Shown here piece after piece: positions 33,034 through 41,957 of a DNA stretch of 64,000 bases. Source of the stretch: Pedobacter sp. D749 (GTDB lineage Bacteria > Bacteroidota > Bacteroidia > Sphingobacteriales > Sphingobacteriaceae); NCBI RefSeq assembly GCF_019317285.1, contig NZ_CP079218.1, forward strand, positions 5,580,001-5,644,000, written 5' to 3'. Each line of letters begins with the position of its first letter. Position 1 is the stretch's first letter. The notes beneath the pieces were generated by a model. It had not been told where the DNA came from. It searched no databases and was given only the letters and a program-made list of their open reading frames with translations. A program made the translations under genes and the position numbers.

Positions 33034-34668
33034 TTATTTCTTTGGATTTCCTTTTCCGTCCATATCTACTGCCGGTCGTTTTGGTCTATTTGCCAATTCC
33101 CATGCGGTAAAGTAGGTCAGTTTTGCTCTTTTAGCCAAAAGTGGGAAGTTAATTTTGCTTACTTCATCGCCAGGTTTGTGGTAGTCTTGTTGTAACATGC
33201 CGTCATAATAGAAGATAATTGGAATACCCAATTTAGCAAAGTTATAATGATCTGAACGGTAATAAATCTGCTCAGGATCTTTTGGATCGTCGTACTTATA
33301 ATCCAGTTTCATTTTGGTATAAGTAGCATTTACCTGCTCACTTAAATTAGCCAGGTCGCTACTTAACATTCTAGAACCCACTGAGTAAATGTAGTTTGCT
33401 GAATCTGGTTTGCCCAAATACTCTTCACCAGTACGGCCAATCATATCGGTATTTAAATCAGCAATGGTATTGGCTACCGGGAAAACAGGATGCTCAGAGT
33501 ACCATTCAGAACCCCAAAGACCTTTTTCTTCTCCAACAACAGTCATGAAAAGGATACTGCGTTTAGCGCCCTTACCTGCTTTTTTGGCATCGGTAAAGGC
33601 TTTCGCCATCAATAATACACCAGTAGTTCCCGATCCATCATCATCTGCCCCATTGTTTATCTTGTCTTTTGCGTTTGGATCAGTTTCTAAGCCAATATGA
33701 TCGTAGTGCCCAGTTAAAATTAATACTTCTTTTTTAAGTATCGGATCAGAACCTTCTAAATAACCCAAAACATTTTCACACCTAACTGATGCTTCATTTT
33801 TAGCGGCACTTGCTGAAAAAGGAACACTCACTATTTGCGAAGCAGGAGTAAGGCTTTCGGTAATTTTCTTTTGTAAATCTGCTACGGTAGTACTGGCTGA
33901 TTTTAACAGATCATTTGCCAGTGCTACAGAGATTGAAATGCGCGGAATTTCGTTTTGCTTCTGAGCCTCAATAGCTGCATTGGTTTTTACCATTACACGA
34001 CCGTTATTTTGAGCTTGTTTGCTATTCTCAGTAATTCTATCTACACTTGGATCGATCAGGATAATGGCTTTAACATTATTCTCTGCGAAATATTTTGCTC
34101 TCGCTTCTAACATAGCACGGTAAGCTGCCCTGTCAATTCTGGTACCTGGTTTAATGGTCGGATCGCCGCCGTTAAACATCATCACTACTTTGCCTTTAAT
34201 GTCAGTTCCGGCAAAATCGTTATAATTGTCTTTTTTGATTCCGTAACCAATAAATACAATCTGATCAGTAGAAAAAGTAAAACCCTTATCGCTGATTAAG
34301 CTTGGTGAAACGATATAATCTTTTTGGTATTCTTTCGGCTGACCGTTAACCGTTACATGGCTTTCTTTTAGCGTAACGTTAACAAGATCGATCTTTTGGA
34401 AATAGCTGCCATTTACAGGGGCTTTTAGGCCTAAAGATTTGAAGTAGTCACGGATATAATCTGCTGCCATCCAGGCACCTTTAGTACCTGTTTCACGGCC
34501 TTCATATTCATCAGACGCTAAAACCGAAAGGTGTTTGTAAGCATTTTCCGGATTAATCGCCTTGCTGAATTTTATCGCATCCTGATTAGGCTTAAGGGGC
34601 GTGATTTGGCCAAAGCAACTCGCTGATACGAGCGAAGCCAAACCAATGGTTAAAAACTTTTTGTTCAT
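33034..34668 (-). CDS. Secreted M28 family zinc aminopeptidase with PA domain
   Basis: A 544-residue exported peptidase. An N-terminal signal peptide (TIGLASLVSASCFG) may be type I or a lipoprotein form with Cys about 19. The catalytic M28 domain is split by a protease-associated insert (about 130-260). Zinc ligands are visible in TGHYDHIG, GADDDGSGTTG, GEEKGLWGSEWY, NTDMIGR and RSDHYNFAKLGIP. It probably trims peptides in the periplasm or at the surface. Confidence 0.88.
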   Translation of the reverse strand: MNKKFLTIGLASLVSASCFGQITPLKPNQDAIKFSKAINPENAYKHLSVLASDEYEGRETGTKGAWMAADYIRDYFKSLGLKAPVNGSYFQKIDLVNVTLKESHVTVNGQPKEYQKDYIVSPSLISDKGFTFSTDQIVFIGYGIKKDNYNDFAGTDIKGKVVMMFNGGDPTIKPGTRIDRAAYRAMLEARAKYFAENNVKAIILIDPSVDRITENSKQAQNNGRVMVKTNAAIEAQKQNEIPRISISVALANDLLKSASTTVADLQKKITESLTPASQIVSVPFSASAAKNEASVRCENVLGYLEGSDPILKKEVLILTGHYDHIGLETDPNAKDKINNGADDDGSGTTGVLLMAKAFTDAKKAGKGAKRSILFMTVVGEEKGLWGSEWYSEHPVFPVANTIADLNTDMIGRTGEEYLGKPDSANYIYSVGSRMLSSDLANLSEQVNATYTKMKLDYKYDDPKDPEQIYYRSDHYNFAKLGIPIIFYYDGMLQQDYHKPGDEVSKINFPLLAKRAKLTYFTAWELANRPKRPAVDMDGKGNPKK

Positions 34669-34695
34669 TATGATAATAGTTAGTTGAGTTTGTTG

Positions 34696-35139
34696 TTAAC
34701 ACGAAATTTTCTCTACCCTGTTCTGATGGCGACCGCCTTCAAATGCAGTGGTTAAAAAAGTTGTCGTTATTTCTTTTGCCAGTTCTTCTGAAACAAACCT
34801 TGCTGGAATGCACAACACATTGGCATTATTATGCTTGCGCACCAAAGAGGCAACTTCATTTTCCCAGCATAAACCTGCTCTGATATGCTGATGTTTGTTC
34901 GCGGTGATGGCTACACCATTTGCCGATCCACAAAGTAAAATACCATAGGTGAATTCTCCACTTTCAACAGCGCTGGCAACAGGATGTGCAAAATCAGGAT
35001 AATCAACAGAATTTTCTGAATGAGTACCAAAGTCTTTTACTTCGTAATCCTGTAAAAAATCTTTTAATATTTCCTTGTAATCAAACCCGGCGTGATCCGC
35101 TCCAATAGCAATTTTAATTTTTGTATCAGACATTGTCAA
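34696..35139 (-). CDS. rpiB: Ribose-5-phosphate isomerase B
   Basis: It interconverts ribose-5-phosphate and ribulose-5-phosphate in the pentose phosphate pathway. IAIGADHAGFDYKE opens the LacAB_rpiB fold; the active-site cysteine is in LLCGSANGVAITANKH. Length 147 residues; a start at the third residue (MSDTK) is equally possible. tatC lies upstream in the same direction. Confidence 0.93.
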   Translation of the reverse strand: MTMSDTKIKIAIGADHAGFDYKEILKDFLQDYEVKDFGTHSENSVDYPDFAHPVASAVESGEFTYGILLCGSANGVAITANKHQHIRAGLCWENEVASLVRKHNNANVLCIPARFVSEELAKEITTTFLTTAFEGGRHQNRVEKISC

Positions 35140-35178
35140 ATTTATAGAGAATTATAAAATCTATTCGTAATGTTTTTG

Positions 35179-36060
35179 TTAGTTAGCGTAGAAAGCAGCA
35201 TCAGCCTTTTTCTTCTTTTTTTCGATGTAGGCCGATACAAAAATACTCGCCTCATACAATAAGAATAGTGGTGCTGCCACCGTCAACATCGTTAAAATAT
35301 CTGGTGTTGGGGTTACAATGGCTGCTATAATTAATATAATTACGGTTGCATATCTTCTACTTGATCTCATTAATTTGGGTGTCATAAGACCAAGTTTAGA
35401 AAGAATGAATATAATGATTGGCAATTCAAAAATAATACCTGTTCCGAGGGTTAATGTAGCTATTGAAGACACGTATGAATCGATAGTGAAAGTATTCTTA
35501 ATTTCACTACTAACCGTATAGCCAGTTAAAAAATTGATGGATAATGCACAGATTATAAAATATCCGAATATAATACCTATTATAAATAGAACAGAGGCGA
35601 AAAATACAAAGCCACTTGCAGATTTACGTTCATTTTCGTGTAGTGCCGGTTTGATAAAACGCCAGATTTCCCATAATAAATAAGGAAAACCAAGAACAAT
35701 ACCACACATTACACAGACATTTAATTGCAGGTTAAACTGTCCAGCCATTTCGGTATTGATAATTTCACCATTAATTTTAGTGATACACATATCCTTACCC
35801 AATGATGGAAAATGCTCTACCAGTTTACACATCATGCGGTAGGTCCAGAAATCTGGCTTTTTAGGGCCAAAGATTATTTTATCAAGGATTTCCTCGTTAA
35901 AATAAAAAGCGATACCCGTAAAAACGGCAATGGCAATTACGGCTCTGATTAAATGTTTACGGAGAACATCCAGGTGATCGAAGAAAGACATTTCTGCCTC
36001 TAATGTGGTGCTCTTTTGCCCGATAGCTTTTGTAAGTAGATTTTTTTTAGTGTCGCTCAT
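35179..36060 (-). CDS. tatC: Sec-independent protein translocase TatC
   Basis: A 293-residue inner-membrane protein that binds twin-arginine signal peptides. The N-terminal FFDHLDVLRKHLIRA motif is the family signature (E/DHLxELRxRL); six hydrophobic segments follow. A periplasmic insert between helices one and two (about residues 65-110, with two cysteines near CKLVEHF and DMCITKING) is longer than in E. coli, common in Bacteroidota. tatA is not in the window. Confidence 0.92.
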   Translation of the reverse strand: MSDTKKNLLTKAIGQKSTTLEAEMSFFDHLDVLRKHLIRAVIAIAVFTGIAFYFNEEILDKIIFGPKKPDFWTYRMMCKLVEHFPSLGKDMCITKINGEIINTEMAGQFNLQLNVCVMCGIVLGFPYLLWEIWRFIKPALHENERKSASGFVFFASVLFIIGIIFGYFIICALSINFLTGYTVSSEIKNTFTIDSYVSSIATLTLGTGIIFELPIIIFILSKLGLMTPKLMRSSRRYATVIILIIAAIVTPTPDILTMLTVAAPLFLLYEASIFVSAYIEKKKKKADAAFYAN

Positions 36061-36071
36061 GTTGAAAACAA

Positions 36072-36103
36072 AAATACCATTCTATTTGAATAGAATGGTA
36101 TTT
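36072..36103 (-). terminator. 15-bp perfect inverted repeat upstream of tatC
   Basis: AAATACCATTCTATT (36072-36086) and its exact complement (36089-36103) are only two bases apart. It lies between the broken toxin and tatC and ends in a T-run on the minus strand, so it probably terminates transcription from the TA pair. Confidence 0.7.
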
Positions 36104-36176
36104 ACGTGTTAAATATAGAAATAGTTTATATTATTATGAGAAATGCTTTGACATATTAACTAAGTCAATTTAAAAA

Positions 36177-36441
36177 TTAGTTGTAATGCCCTCTCAATGA
36201 ATAGATCTTAACGATATGTTCTGTTTCCAAAACCTCATAAATAATTCTGTGTTCTGAATTAATCCTCCTAGACCACTTACCCGTGAGATTATATTTTAAT
36301 ACCTCGGGTTTTCCAATGCCTTCAAATGGAGAATTTCTTATGGCGACTAAAAGACTATGGATTTTCTTTGTATAATACTATTACCTGATTTCTTCCAAAA
36401 TCTAAATCATCATTTGCTCTTGGAAGGAAAACTATTTCCAT
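36177..36441 (-). pseudogene. Doubly frameshifted YoeB/Txe-like toxin
   Basis: From ATG 36441 the frame gives MEIVFLPRANDDLDF, then must shift to WKKSGNSIIQRK and again to IHSLLVAIRNSPFEGIGKPE, then LTGKWSRRINSEHRIIYEV and SLRGHYN to the stop. The ending (WSRRINxEHRIIYEV, IYSLRGHY) is the YoeB/Txe signature. Each shift is explained by one missing base in a T or A run. The toxin is inactive unless these are sequence errors. Confidence 0.8.
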
Positions 36442-36627
36442 AGATTTTCTAAATCAACTTTTGTGACTTTTCCCTCTTTGAAATCTTTATCTCCTTGCAA
36501 AATTTTTTCTACAAATTCTGGATTGTAGGGTTTACCTCTTTTTCAAAAGGAATCTTCATGGCTTTTAAAACCTGCTTTACAGCATTTAATTGAGCCTTGT
36601 TTTCCGGATGTACAATTAATGTTTTCA
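36432..36627 (-). pseudogene. Frameshifted antitoxin partner of the YoeB-like toxin
   Basis: It starts MKTLIVHPENKAQLNAVKQV and reads KAMKIPFEK, then needs one extra base in an A run (near 36540) to continue RGKPYNPEFVEKILQGDKDF and KVDLENLWK. The stop overlaps the toxin start by ten bases. This is the usual small antitoxin of YoeB-type pairs in Bacteroidota. Confidence 0.8.
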
Positions 36628-36671
36628 TAATTCAAATTACTGAAATAGTTCTAAAATTTTTAATAAAGAAA

Positions 36672-36703
36672 AAATCCCATTCTGTTTTACCAAAATGGGA
36701 TTT
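36672..36703 (-). terminator. Terminator of the acc/fab operon
   Basis: AAATCCCATT (36672-36681) and AATGGGATTT (36694-36703) form a 10-bp stem with a 12-base loop; an A-rich stretch on the plus strand gives a T-run on the minus strand. It lies 22 bases beyond the accC stop. Confidence 0.7.
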
Positions 36704-36724
36704 AAATTTTTATAATCGTTTATA

Positions 36725-38065
36725 TTATTCCGTAAACTCGAAAGTTTCCATAAACTTTGTGGTGAAATTTCCTGCCCTGAAGTTAGGATCTTTCATCAAT
36801 TGTAAATGGAAAGGAATGGTAGTTTTAATACCTTCAATTACGAATTCGCTTAATGCACGCTCCATCGTACAAATAGCCTCTTCCCGTGTCTGCGCTACAC
36901 AGATCAACTTGGCGATCATTGAATCGTAGTTAGAAGGAATCGAATATCCTGCATAAACATGTGTGTCAACACGAACACCATGGCCACCCGGAGAGTGGAA
37001 ATTAGTAATTCTACCTGGTGAAGGACGGAAGTTGTTCGCTGGATCTTCTGCATTGATACGACACTCAATGGCATGCATTTCCGGTGTATAGTTTTTGCCT
37101 GAAATCGGGATTCCGGCAGCAACTTTAATCTGTTCTTTAATTAAATCGAAGTTGATTACCTCTTCAGTAACCGGGTGCTCTACCTGGATACGGGTGTTCA
37201 TTTCCATGAAGTAGAAATTACGGTGTTTATCAACCAAAAATTCGATTGTACCTGCTCCTTCATAATTTACAGCCATAGCGCCTTTAATGGCGGCTTCACC
37301 CATTCTAACACGAAGTTCATCAGTCATAAATGGAGAAGGAGATTCCTCAACCAATTTCTGGTGGCGGCGTTGAATTGAACAATCGCGTTCCGATAAGTGG
37401 CAGGCTTTACCAAACTGGTCTCCTATAATCTGGATTTCAATGTGGCGTGGATCTTCGATATATTTCTCTAAATATAAACCATCATTACCAAAAGCAGCAC
37501 CAGATTCCTGACGGGCACTATCCCAGGCATTTTCGAAATCTTCATCTTTCCAAACTACCCGCATCCCACGACCACCACCACCGGCAGTTGCTTTCAGAAT
37601 TACAGGGTAGCCCATTTCATTTGCAATTGCAATACCTTCTTTAACACTGTTAAGTAAGCCTTCAGATCCCGGGATTGTTGGAACACCCGCAATTTTCATG
37701 GTTTCTTTTGCTGAAGCTTTATCGCCCATGCCATTAATCTGCTCTGGGGTAGCACCAATAAATTTGATGTTGTACTCGCGGCAAATGTTAGAAAACTTAG
37801 CGTTTTCTGATAAAAAACCATAACCTGGGTGTATGGCATCGGCGTTAGTTAATTCTGCAGCCGAGATAATATTTGGGATATTTAAATAAGAATCTTTACT
37901 AGGTGGGGGGCCAATACAAACAGCCTCATCAGCAAAACGTACATGTAAACTCTCGCGATCTGCGGTAGAGTAAACAGCAACCGTTTTGATGCCCATTTCC
38001 TTACAGGTACGGATAATACGCAAAGCGATTTCACCCCTGTTGGCAATTAGTATTTTTTTAAACAT
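36725..38065 (-). CDS. accC: Acetyl-CoA carboxylase, biotin carboxylase subunit
   Basis: It carboxylates the biotin of AccB with ATP and bicarbonate. The ATP-grasp glycine loop KATAGGGGRGMRVV, the motif IQRRHQKLVEESP and the catalytic MNTRIQVEHPVTE are visible. Length 446 residues, normal. It ends the operon DUF177-rpmF-plsX-fabH-accB-accC. A gap of 217 bases with a perfect hairpin separates it from accB. Confidence 0.95.
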   Translation of the reverse strand: MFKKILIANRGEIALRIIRTCKEMGIKTVAVYSTADRESLHVRFADEAVCIGPPPSKDSYLNIPNIISAAELTNADAIHPGYGFLSENAKFSNICREYNIKFIGATPEQINGMGDKASAKETMKIAGVPTIPGSEGLLNSVKEGIAIANEMGYPVILKATAGGGGRGMRVVWKDEDFENAWDSARQESGAAFGNDGLYLEKYIEDPRHIEIQIIGDQFGKACHLSERDCSIQRRHQKLVEESPSPFMTDELRVRMGEAAIKGAMAVNYEGAGTIEFLVDKHRNFYFMEMNTRIQVEHPVTEEVINFDLIKEQIKVAAGIPISGKNYTPEMHAIECRINAEDPANNFRPSPGRITNFHSPGGHGVRVDTHVYAGYSIPSNYDSMIAKLICVAQTREEAICTMERALSEFVIEGIKTTIPFHLQLMKDPNFRAGNFTTKFMETFEFTE

Positions 38066-38157
38066 AATTTTTTAATTGATGATTACACCGATGATATGAT
38101 TACACTGATCATTTAGCGTAATGTAAACCGATATATTCAAATTTTAAATTAAATGCC

Positions 38158-38181
38158 ATGGTTCGTGTCGCCACGAACCAT
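38158..38181. repeat. Perfect hairpin ATGGTTCGTG-TCGC-CACGAACCAT
   Basis: Ten-base arms with a TCGC loop between accB and accC. Together with GTGAGGACACAGACCGAGGC at 38246-38265 it forms a repeat related to the one at 5752-5825. It could moderate read-through to accC. Confidence 0.65.
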
Positions 38182-38282
38182 TTATATTTTTCAGTTTGTT
38201 AAATGCAAAACTGAAGATCATCGTAATTTTACGGTATTCCGGTTAGTGAGGACACAGACCGAGGCGTAAGGTAACGTTATTA

Positions 38283-38759
38283 TTAAATAGGTTCTACTAA
38301 AAATAACGGTTGGTCGTATTCTACAGGTGATGCATTATCAACCAATATTTTGACAATACGGCCTGAAACTTCACTTTCAATCTCGTTAAAAAGTTTCATT
38401 GCCTCAATAATACAAACTACTTTACCTGTGCTAACCTCATCGCCAACGTTAACAAACATTGGTTTTTCCGGACTAGCTGAACGATAAAAGGTACCGATCA
38501 TTGGCGATTTAATAGTAATGTATTTTGAAGTGTCTTCTGCAGCAGGTACAGCAGGTGTTGCTGCATTTGGAGCAGTAGGAGCTGTTGCAACAGGGGCAGC
38601 AGCCTGTACAAGCGGAGCTTGTGGTACGGTAGCATGCACAACTGTTGGTGCCTGGTTTGTTTTGATCGTGATTTTGAAGTTTTCCTGCTCAATAGCAACT
38701 TCATTTACTCCAGAACGAGAAACAAATTTAATCAGTTCCTGTATTTGTTTGATATCCAT
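38283..38759 (-). CDS. accB: Acetyl-CoA carboxylase, biotin carboxyl carrier protein
   Basis: A 158-residue carrier. The biotin is attached to Lys122 in IEAMKLFNEIES. An Ala/Pro/Val-rich flexible linker runs from about residue 37 to 75, and the N-terminal helix is MDIKQIQELIKFV. It works with AccC; the carboxyltransferase subunits are not in this window. Confidence 0.95.
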   Translation of the reverse strand: MDIKQIQELIKFVSRSGVNEVAIEQENFKITIKTNQAPTVVHATVPQAPLVQAAAPVATAPTAPNAATPAVPAAEDTSKYITIKSPMIGTFYRSASPEKPMFVNVGDEVSTGKVVCIIEAMKLFNEIESEVSGRIVKILVDNASPVEYDQPLFLVEPI

Positions 38760-38842
38760 TTTTTAGGCTTTTATGTAAAAAATAGTGTTTATTGAATTAA
38801 CTAAGTTATACTTTTTTTGTTTTATTTTTTATCTGAGTCGTC

Positions 38843-38872
38843 TATGACTTCTGACTAAAGACTTCTGACTAA
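38843..38872. repeat. Period-14 word repeat GACTTCTGACTAAA
   Basis: GACTTCTGACTAAA is followed by GACTTCTGACTAA, two units in tandem between fabH and accB and ending at the fabH stop. A related copy is at 51211-51240. Confidence 0.7.
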
Positions 38873-39867
38873 TTTGTATCGTAAGCCCATTTAAGGTACA
38901 CTGAACCCCAGGTAAAGCCGCCACCGAATGCAGCTAAAACGATGTTATCGCCTTTTTTCAACCTGCTTTCCCATTCCCATAAACATAATGGAATGGTTCC
39001 GTTAGTTGTATTTCCGTAACGTTCGATGTTAATCATCACCTTATCAGTTGTAACGCCCATGCGGTTTGCAGTAGCGTCAATAATGCGTTTGTTGGCCTGG
39101 TGCGGTACTAACCACGCCACATCATCAGCGGTTAGGTCATTGCGTTCCATAATTTCGGCAGCAACATCAGCCATATTGGTTACGGCAAATTTAAATACCG
39201 TTGGTCCTTCCTGGTGAGCAAAATGCTCTCTGGCATCAATGGTTTCGTGGGTTGCAGGTTTAACTGAGCCACCGGCTTTCATGCCTAAGAAATCTCTTCC
39301 GGAACCATCTGTTCTTAAAATAGAATCCTGGATACCCAATCCTTCTTCATTCGGCTCTAATAGGGCACAGCCACAACCGTCACCAAAAATAATGCAGGTT
39401 GTACGGTCTTCATAGTTAATGATTGACGACATTTTATCGCCACCAACTACTAAAACTTTTTTGTGTCTTCCTGATTCGATAAATGATGCACCTGTAGAAA
39501 GTCCGAAAATAAAGCCAGAACAAGCGGCCTGTAAATCGTAACCCCATGCGTTTTTAGCTCCGATTTTATCTGCTAAAACGTTTGCTGTTGCAGGAAAAGT
39601 AAAATCAGGAGTAGTGGTGCAAAAGATAATCAGTTCAATTTCACTTGCATCAATTCCCCTCTTTTTAAGTAAACCGTTTACGGCATGAACAGCCATATCT
39701 GAAGTACCTAAACCTTCTCCCTTTAAAATTCTACGTTCTTTAATTCCCGTTCTGCTGGTAATCCATTCATCCGAAGTATCAACCATGGTTTCTAACTCTG
39801 TGTTTGTAAGCACATAGTCGGGAACGTAACCATTTACTGCTGTAATAGCAGCGTGAATTTTACTCAT
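38869..39867 (-). CDS. fabH: Beta-ketoacyl-ACP synthase III, operon copy
   Basis: It condenses an acyl-CoA primer with malonyl-ACP to start fatty-acid synthesis. The catalytic Cys is in QAACSGFIFGLS (about 115), His in VPHQANKRI and Asn in GNTTNGTIPL. Length 332 residues. In this phylum it likely prefers branched primers from the 2-oxoacid dehydrogenase. A second FabH-like gene is at 47959. Confidence 0.94.
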   Translation of the reverse strand: MSKIHAAITAVNGYVPDYVLTNTELETMVDTSDEWITSRTGIKERRILKGEGLGTSDMAVHAVNGLLKKRGIDASEIELIIFCTTTPDFTFPATANVLADKIGAKNAWGYDLQAACSGFIFGLSTGASFIESGRHKKVLVVGGDKMSSIINYEDRTTCIIFGDGCGCALLEPNEEGLGIQDSILRTDGSGRDFLGMKAGGSVKPATHETIDAREHFAHQEGPTVFKFAVTNMADVAAEIMERNDLTADDVAWLVPHQANKRIIDATANRMGVTTDKVMINIERYGNTTNGTIPLCLWEWESRLKKGDNIVLAAFGGGFTWGSVYLKWAYDTN

Positions 39868-39885
39868 TTTAAGAATTTTAATAAA

Positions 39886-40824
39886 TTATTTAAATGCCAT
39901 TCTAATTTTTTCTACCAATCCGGTAGTAATCATTTCCCTAGATTGGAGAACCATATTTTTAACAGCTAGCGGACTGGAAATTCCATGTCCGATAACAACA
40001 GGAGCGTTAACACCCAGAACCGGGCTTCCACCGTATTGTTCATAATTAAAACGATCAAAGAACTCATCTTTAAGCCCTTTTTTGATGGTAAGCACGTAAA
40101 ACGATTCTGCTAATTTTAGCATTATATTTCCGGTAAAACCATCGCAAACAATCACATCGGCTTTATCATTAAATAAATCCCTACCTTCCACATTTCCAAC
40201 AAAGTTGAACAGGCTGGTTTCTTTCATTAACGGGAAAGTAGCCATGCTTAGCATATTTCCTTTTTCATCTTCTTCGCCAATATTTATCAGGGCAACTTTC
40301 GGGTCATTGATCTGCAACAAATTTTCTGCATATAAACTACCCAAAACGCCAAATTGTAATAAGATATCAGGTTTACAGTCGGCATTTGCACCTACATCTA
40401 ACAGTAAGCCGGTACCGCCTTTAATTTTTGGAAGAATTGTACATAAACAAGGTCGGATAATGCCAGGGATGGTTTTAACGCTAAAGACTGCGCCAACCAA
40501 CATGGCTCCAGAGTTACCAGCACTTGCGAAAGAGTCGATTTTACCTTCTTTTAAAAGGTTAAAACCAACAGCTATGCTCGAATTCGGTTTCTGAACGATT
40601 GCTTTGGTGGGATGTTCGCCCATACCAATTACTTCATCAGTATGAACGTATTCAAAATGATCTGGATTAAAACCTTCTTCTGCAAGAATGGGTTTAATCT
40701 GTTCGGTATCGCCAATAAGAACTAAATGCTCTCCAGCGTTAAGCGATTGATGAGCAGCTATTGCTCCCAAAACAATTGCTTTGGGAGCATAGTCTCCGCC
40801 CATTATGTCGAGGCCTATTTTCAT
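39886..40824 (-). CDS. plsX: Phosphate acyltransferase PlsX
   Basis: It makes acyl-phosphate from acyl-ACP for phospholipid synthesis. The N-terminal IGLDIMGGDYAPKA and NSGAMLVGA, VDVGANADCKP-like (LLDVGANADCKP) and VCDGFTGNIMLK are family marks. Length 312 residues. It lies between rpmF and fabH, the classical order. Confidence 0.95.
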   Translation of the reverse strand: MKIGLDIMGGDYAPKAIVLGAIAAHQSLNAGEHLVLIGDTEQIKPILAEEGFNPDHFEYVHTDEVIGMGEHPTKAIVQKPNSSIAVGFNLLKEGKIDSFASAGNSGAMLVGAVFSVKTIPGIIRPCLCTILPKIKGGTGLLLDVGANADCKPDILLQFGVLGSLYAENLLQINDPKVALINIGEEDEKGNMLSMATFPLMKETSLFNFVGNVEGRDLFNDKADVIVCDGFTGNIMLKLAESFYVLTIKKGLKDEFFDRFNYEQYGGSPVLGVNAPVVIGHGISSPLAVKNMVLQSREMITTGLVEKIRMAFK

Positions 40825-40925
40825 AGAAAAAATCTGTTTGTGTTAAGTCAGGTGTAATCCTGAATTTTTCAGTTGACTAAGGTATGACTAAAGCCGCTGA
40901 AAACACAAACAATTTTTTAAGAAAA

Positions 40926-41117
40926 TTACCCTATCTGAGTATTTTCGATAACCAGTTTGCCGTTGTAGTATAAGTTACCATCAACGTTGTAAGCACGGTG
41001 AGGTACGTGGATAGCACCTGTTGCCGAGCATGTTGCTAAAGAAGGAGTAACAGCTTTATAGTGCGTTCTTCTTTTATTTTTTCTCTGTTTCGAGATTTTC
41101 CGTTTTGGATGTGCCAT
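40926..41117 (-). CDS. rpmF: 50S ribosomal protein L32
   Basis: A 63-residue basic ribosomal protein beginning MAHPKRKISKQRKNKRRTHY, the L32 signature. The zinc-type cysteine motif is reduced to a single Cys (ATCSATG), so it is the zinc-free form. It sits between DUF177 and plsX as in most bacteria. Confidence 0.95.
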   Translation of the reverse strand: MAHPKRKISKQRKNKRRTHYKAVTPSLATCSATGAIHVPHRAYNVDGNLYYNGKLVIENTQIG

Positions 41118-41132
41118 TGCTGTATAATCTAA

Positions 41133-41663
41133 TTATTTTTTTAACTTATTAAGGGCTTCCCAACGTGGGTCGCTTGTTTGTTCATTTTCTTCAGCCTGCT
41201 TTTGGATAGATAACTGATTTAAGCGATCAATCATTTCCTGATCGCAATCTTTACCTGCCTGCTCGCAGTTCTTGATATAAGGTACCGCTACGTTAATCAT
41301 TTCGTATAAAGGCCCCGATATATCAATCTCGGTGTCTTTTCGGCTTAATGAGATAATTTCTTCATCATCACTTTCCATTTCGGCTTCTGCAAACTTTACG
41401 ATCTGACGTTCGTAAAGATTTACCGGGAATGAAAACTCAGATAAACATTTATCGCAATCTAAATTTACGGTGCCAATAACTTTGAATTTTAGAAGCAACA
41501 TAGTCTCTTGTTTATCAAGTTCCAGGTCTACTTTTAAATTTCCGCTTTTGATTAACGAATACTCAAATGCATTAAAAAAGGTGTCATCAAGCTCATAATC
41601 AAACTGATGGGTTCCCAATTTTAATCCGGTAAACGGTAATGAAAATTGTTTTAGTGGGTTCAA
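41133..41663 (-). CDS. DUF177 (YceD-like) protein
   Basis: A 176-residue protein of the DUF177/YceD family, found before rpmF in most bacteria and linked to 23S rRNA processing in plants and E. coli. The metal-like motif CDKCLSEFSFPV with a later CEQAGKDCDQ is visible. It is the first gene of the operon, with a good -7 box 23 bases upstream. Confidence 0.88.
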   Translation of the reverse strand: MNPLKQFSLPFTGLKLGTHQFDYELDDTFFNAFEYSLIKSGNLKVDLELDKQETMLLLKFKVIGTVNLDCDKCLSEFSFPVNLYERQIVKFAEAEMESDDEEIISLSRKDTEIDISGPLYEMINVAVPYIKNCEQAGKDCDQEMIDRLNQLSIQKQAEENEQTSDPRWEALNKLKK

Positions 41664-41685
41664 AGTACTGTAAAATTTTAGCCTG

Positions 41686-41693
41686 CAAATGTA
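41686..41693 (-). promoter_or_regulatory. -7 box TACATTTG of the lipid operon
   Basis: On the minus strand TACATTTG matches TAnnTTTG exactly, 23 bases before the DUF177 start. The -33 region is T-rich (TTTTTAATC) and not a clear TTTG. Confidence 0.5.
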
Positions 41694-41804
41694 GGGATAA
41701 AAAAATTAGATTAAAAATGTTTTTTAAAAATTGTTAGCGTTAATCGGACAGGTTTTCAGAAAGTTAATCCAAATACGGAGAGACCTTAAAGGTTTCTGCT
41801 AGTT

Positions 41805-41895
41805 GGGATTTGTAATCCCGACTTAGAAGACAGGATTTTTATTCATTAAGTGGATTGTAAATCCACAGTTCATTTTGCCGGGATTGCAAATCCCG
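41805..41895. repeat. Three REP-like hairpins in tandem
   Basis: GGGATT-TGT-AATCCC (41805-41819), GTGGATT-GTA-AATCCAC (41850-41866) and CGGGATT-GCA-AATCCCG (41879-41895) are three small hairpins spaced about 30-37 bases apart. The stem varies with compensation while the loop and spacing are kept. They resemble REP/BIME elements; no transposase is in the window. Confidence 0.75.
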
Positions 41896-41916
41896 ATCAA
41901 CAAAAAGTTAATTGAA

Positions 41917-41948
41917 AGACCTTACAGGTTTCGAAAACTGTAAGGTCT
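41917..41948 (-). terminator. Terminator of the sulfurtransferase operon
   Basis: AGACCTTACAG (41917-41927) and CTGTAAGGTCT (41938-41948) form a perfect 11-bp stem ten bases beyond the sseA stop. Confidence 0.7.
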
Positions 41949-41957
41949 GTAAGAAAG

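Noticed and set aside
36177..36627. Programmed frameshifting in the TA pair
   Set aside because: Three separate shifts would be needed and no slippery heptamer with a stimulatory structure is evident; decay or homopolymer error is simpler.
38518..38766. Ala/Gly-rich reading frame on the + strand
   Set aside because: It is the antisense shadow of the Ala/Pro linker of accB.
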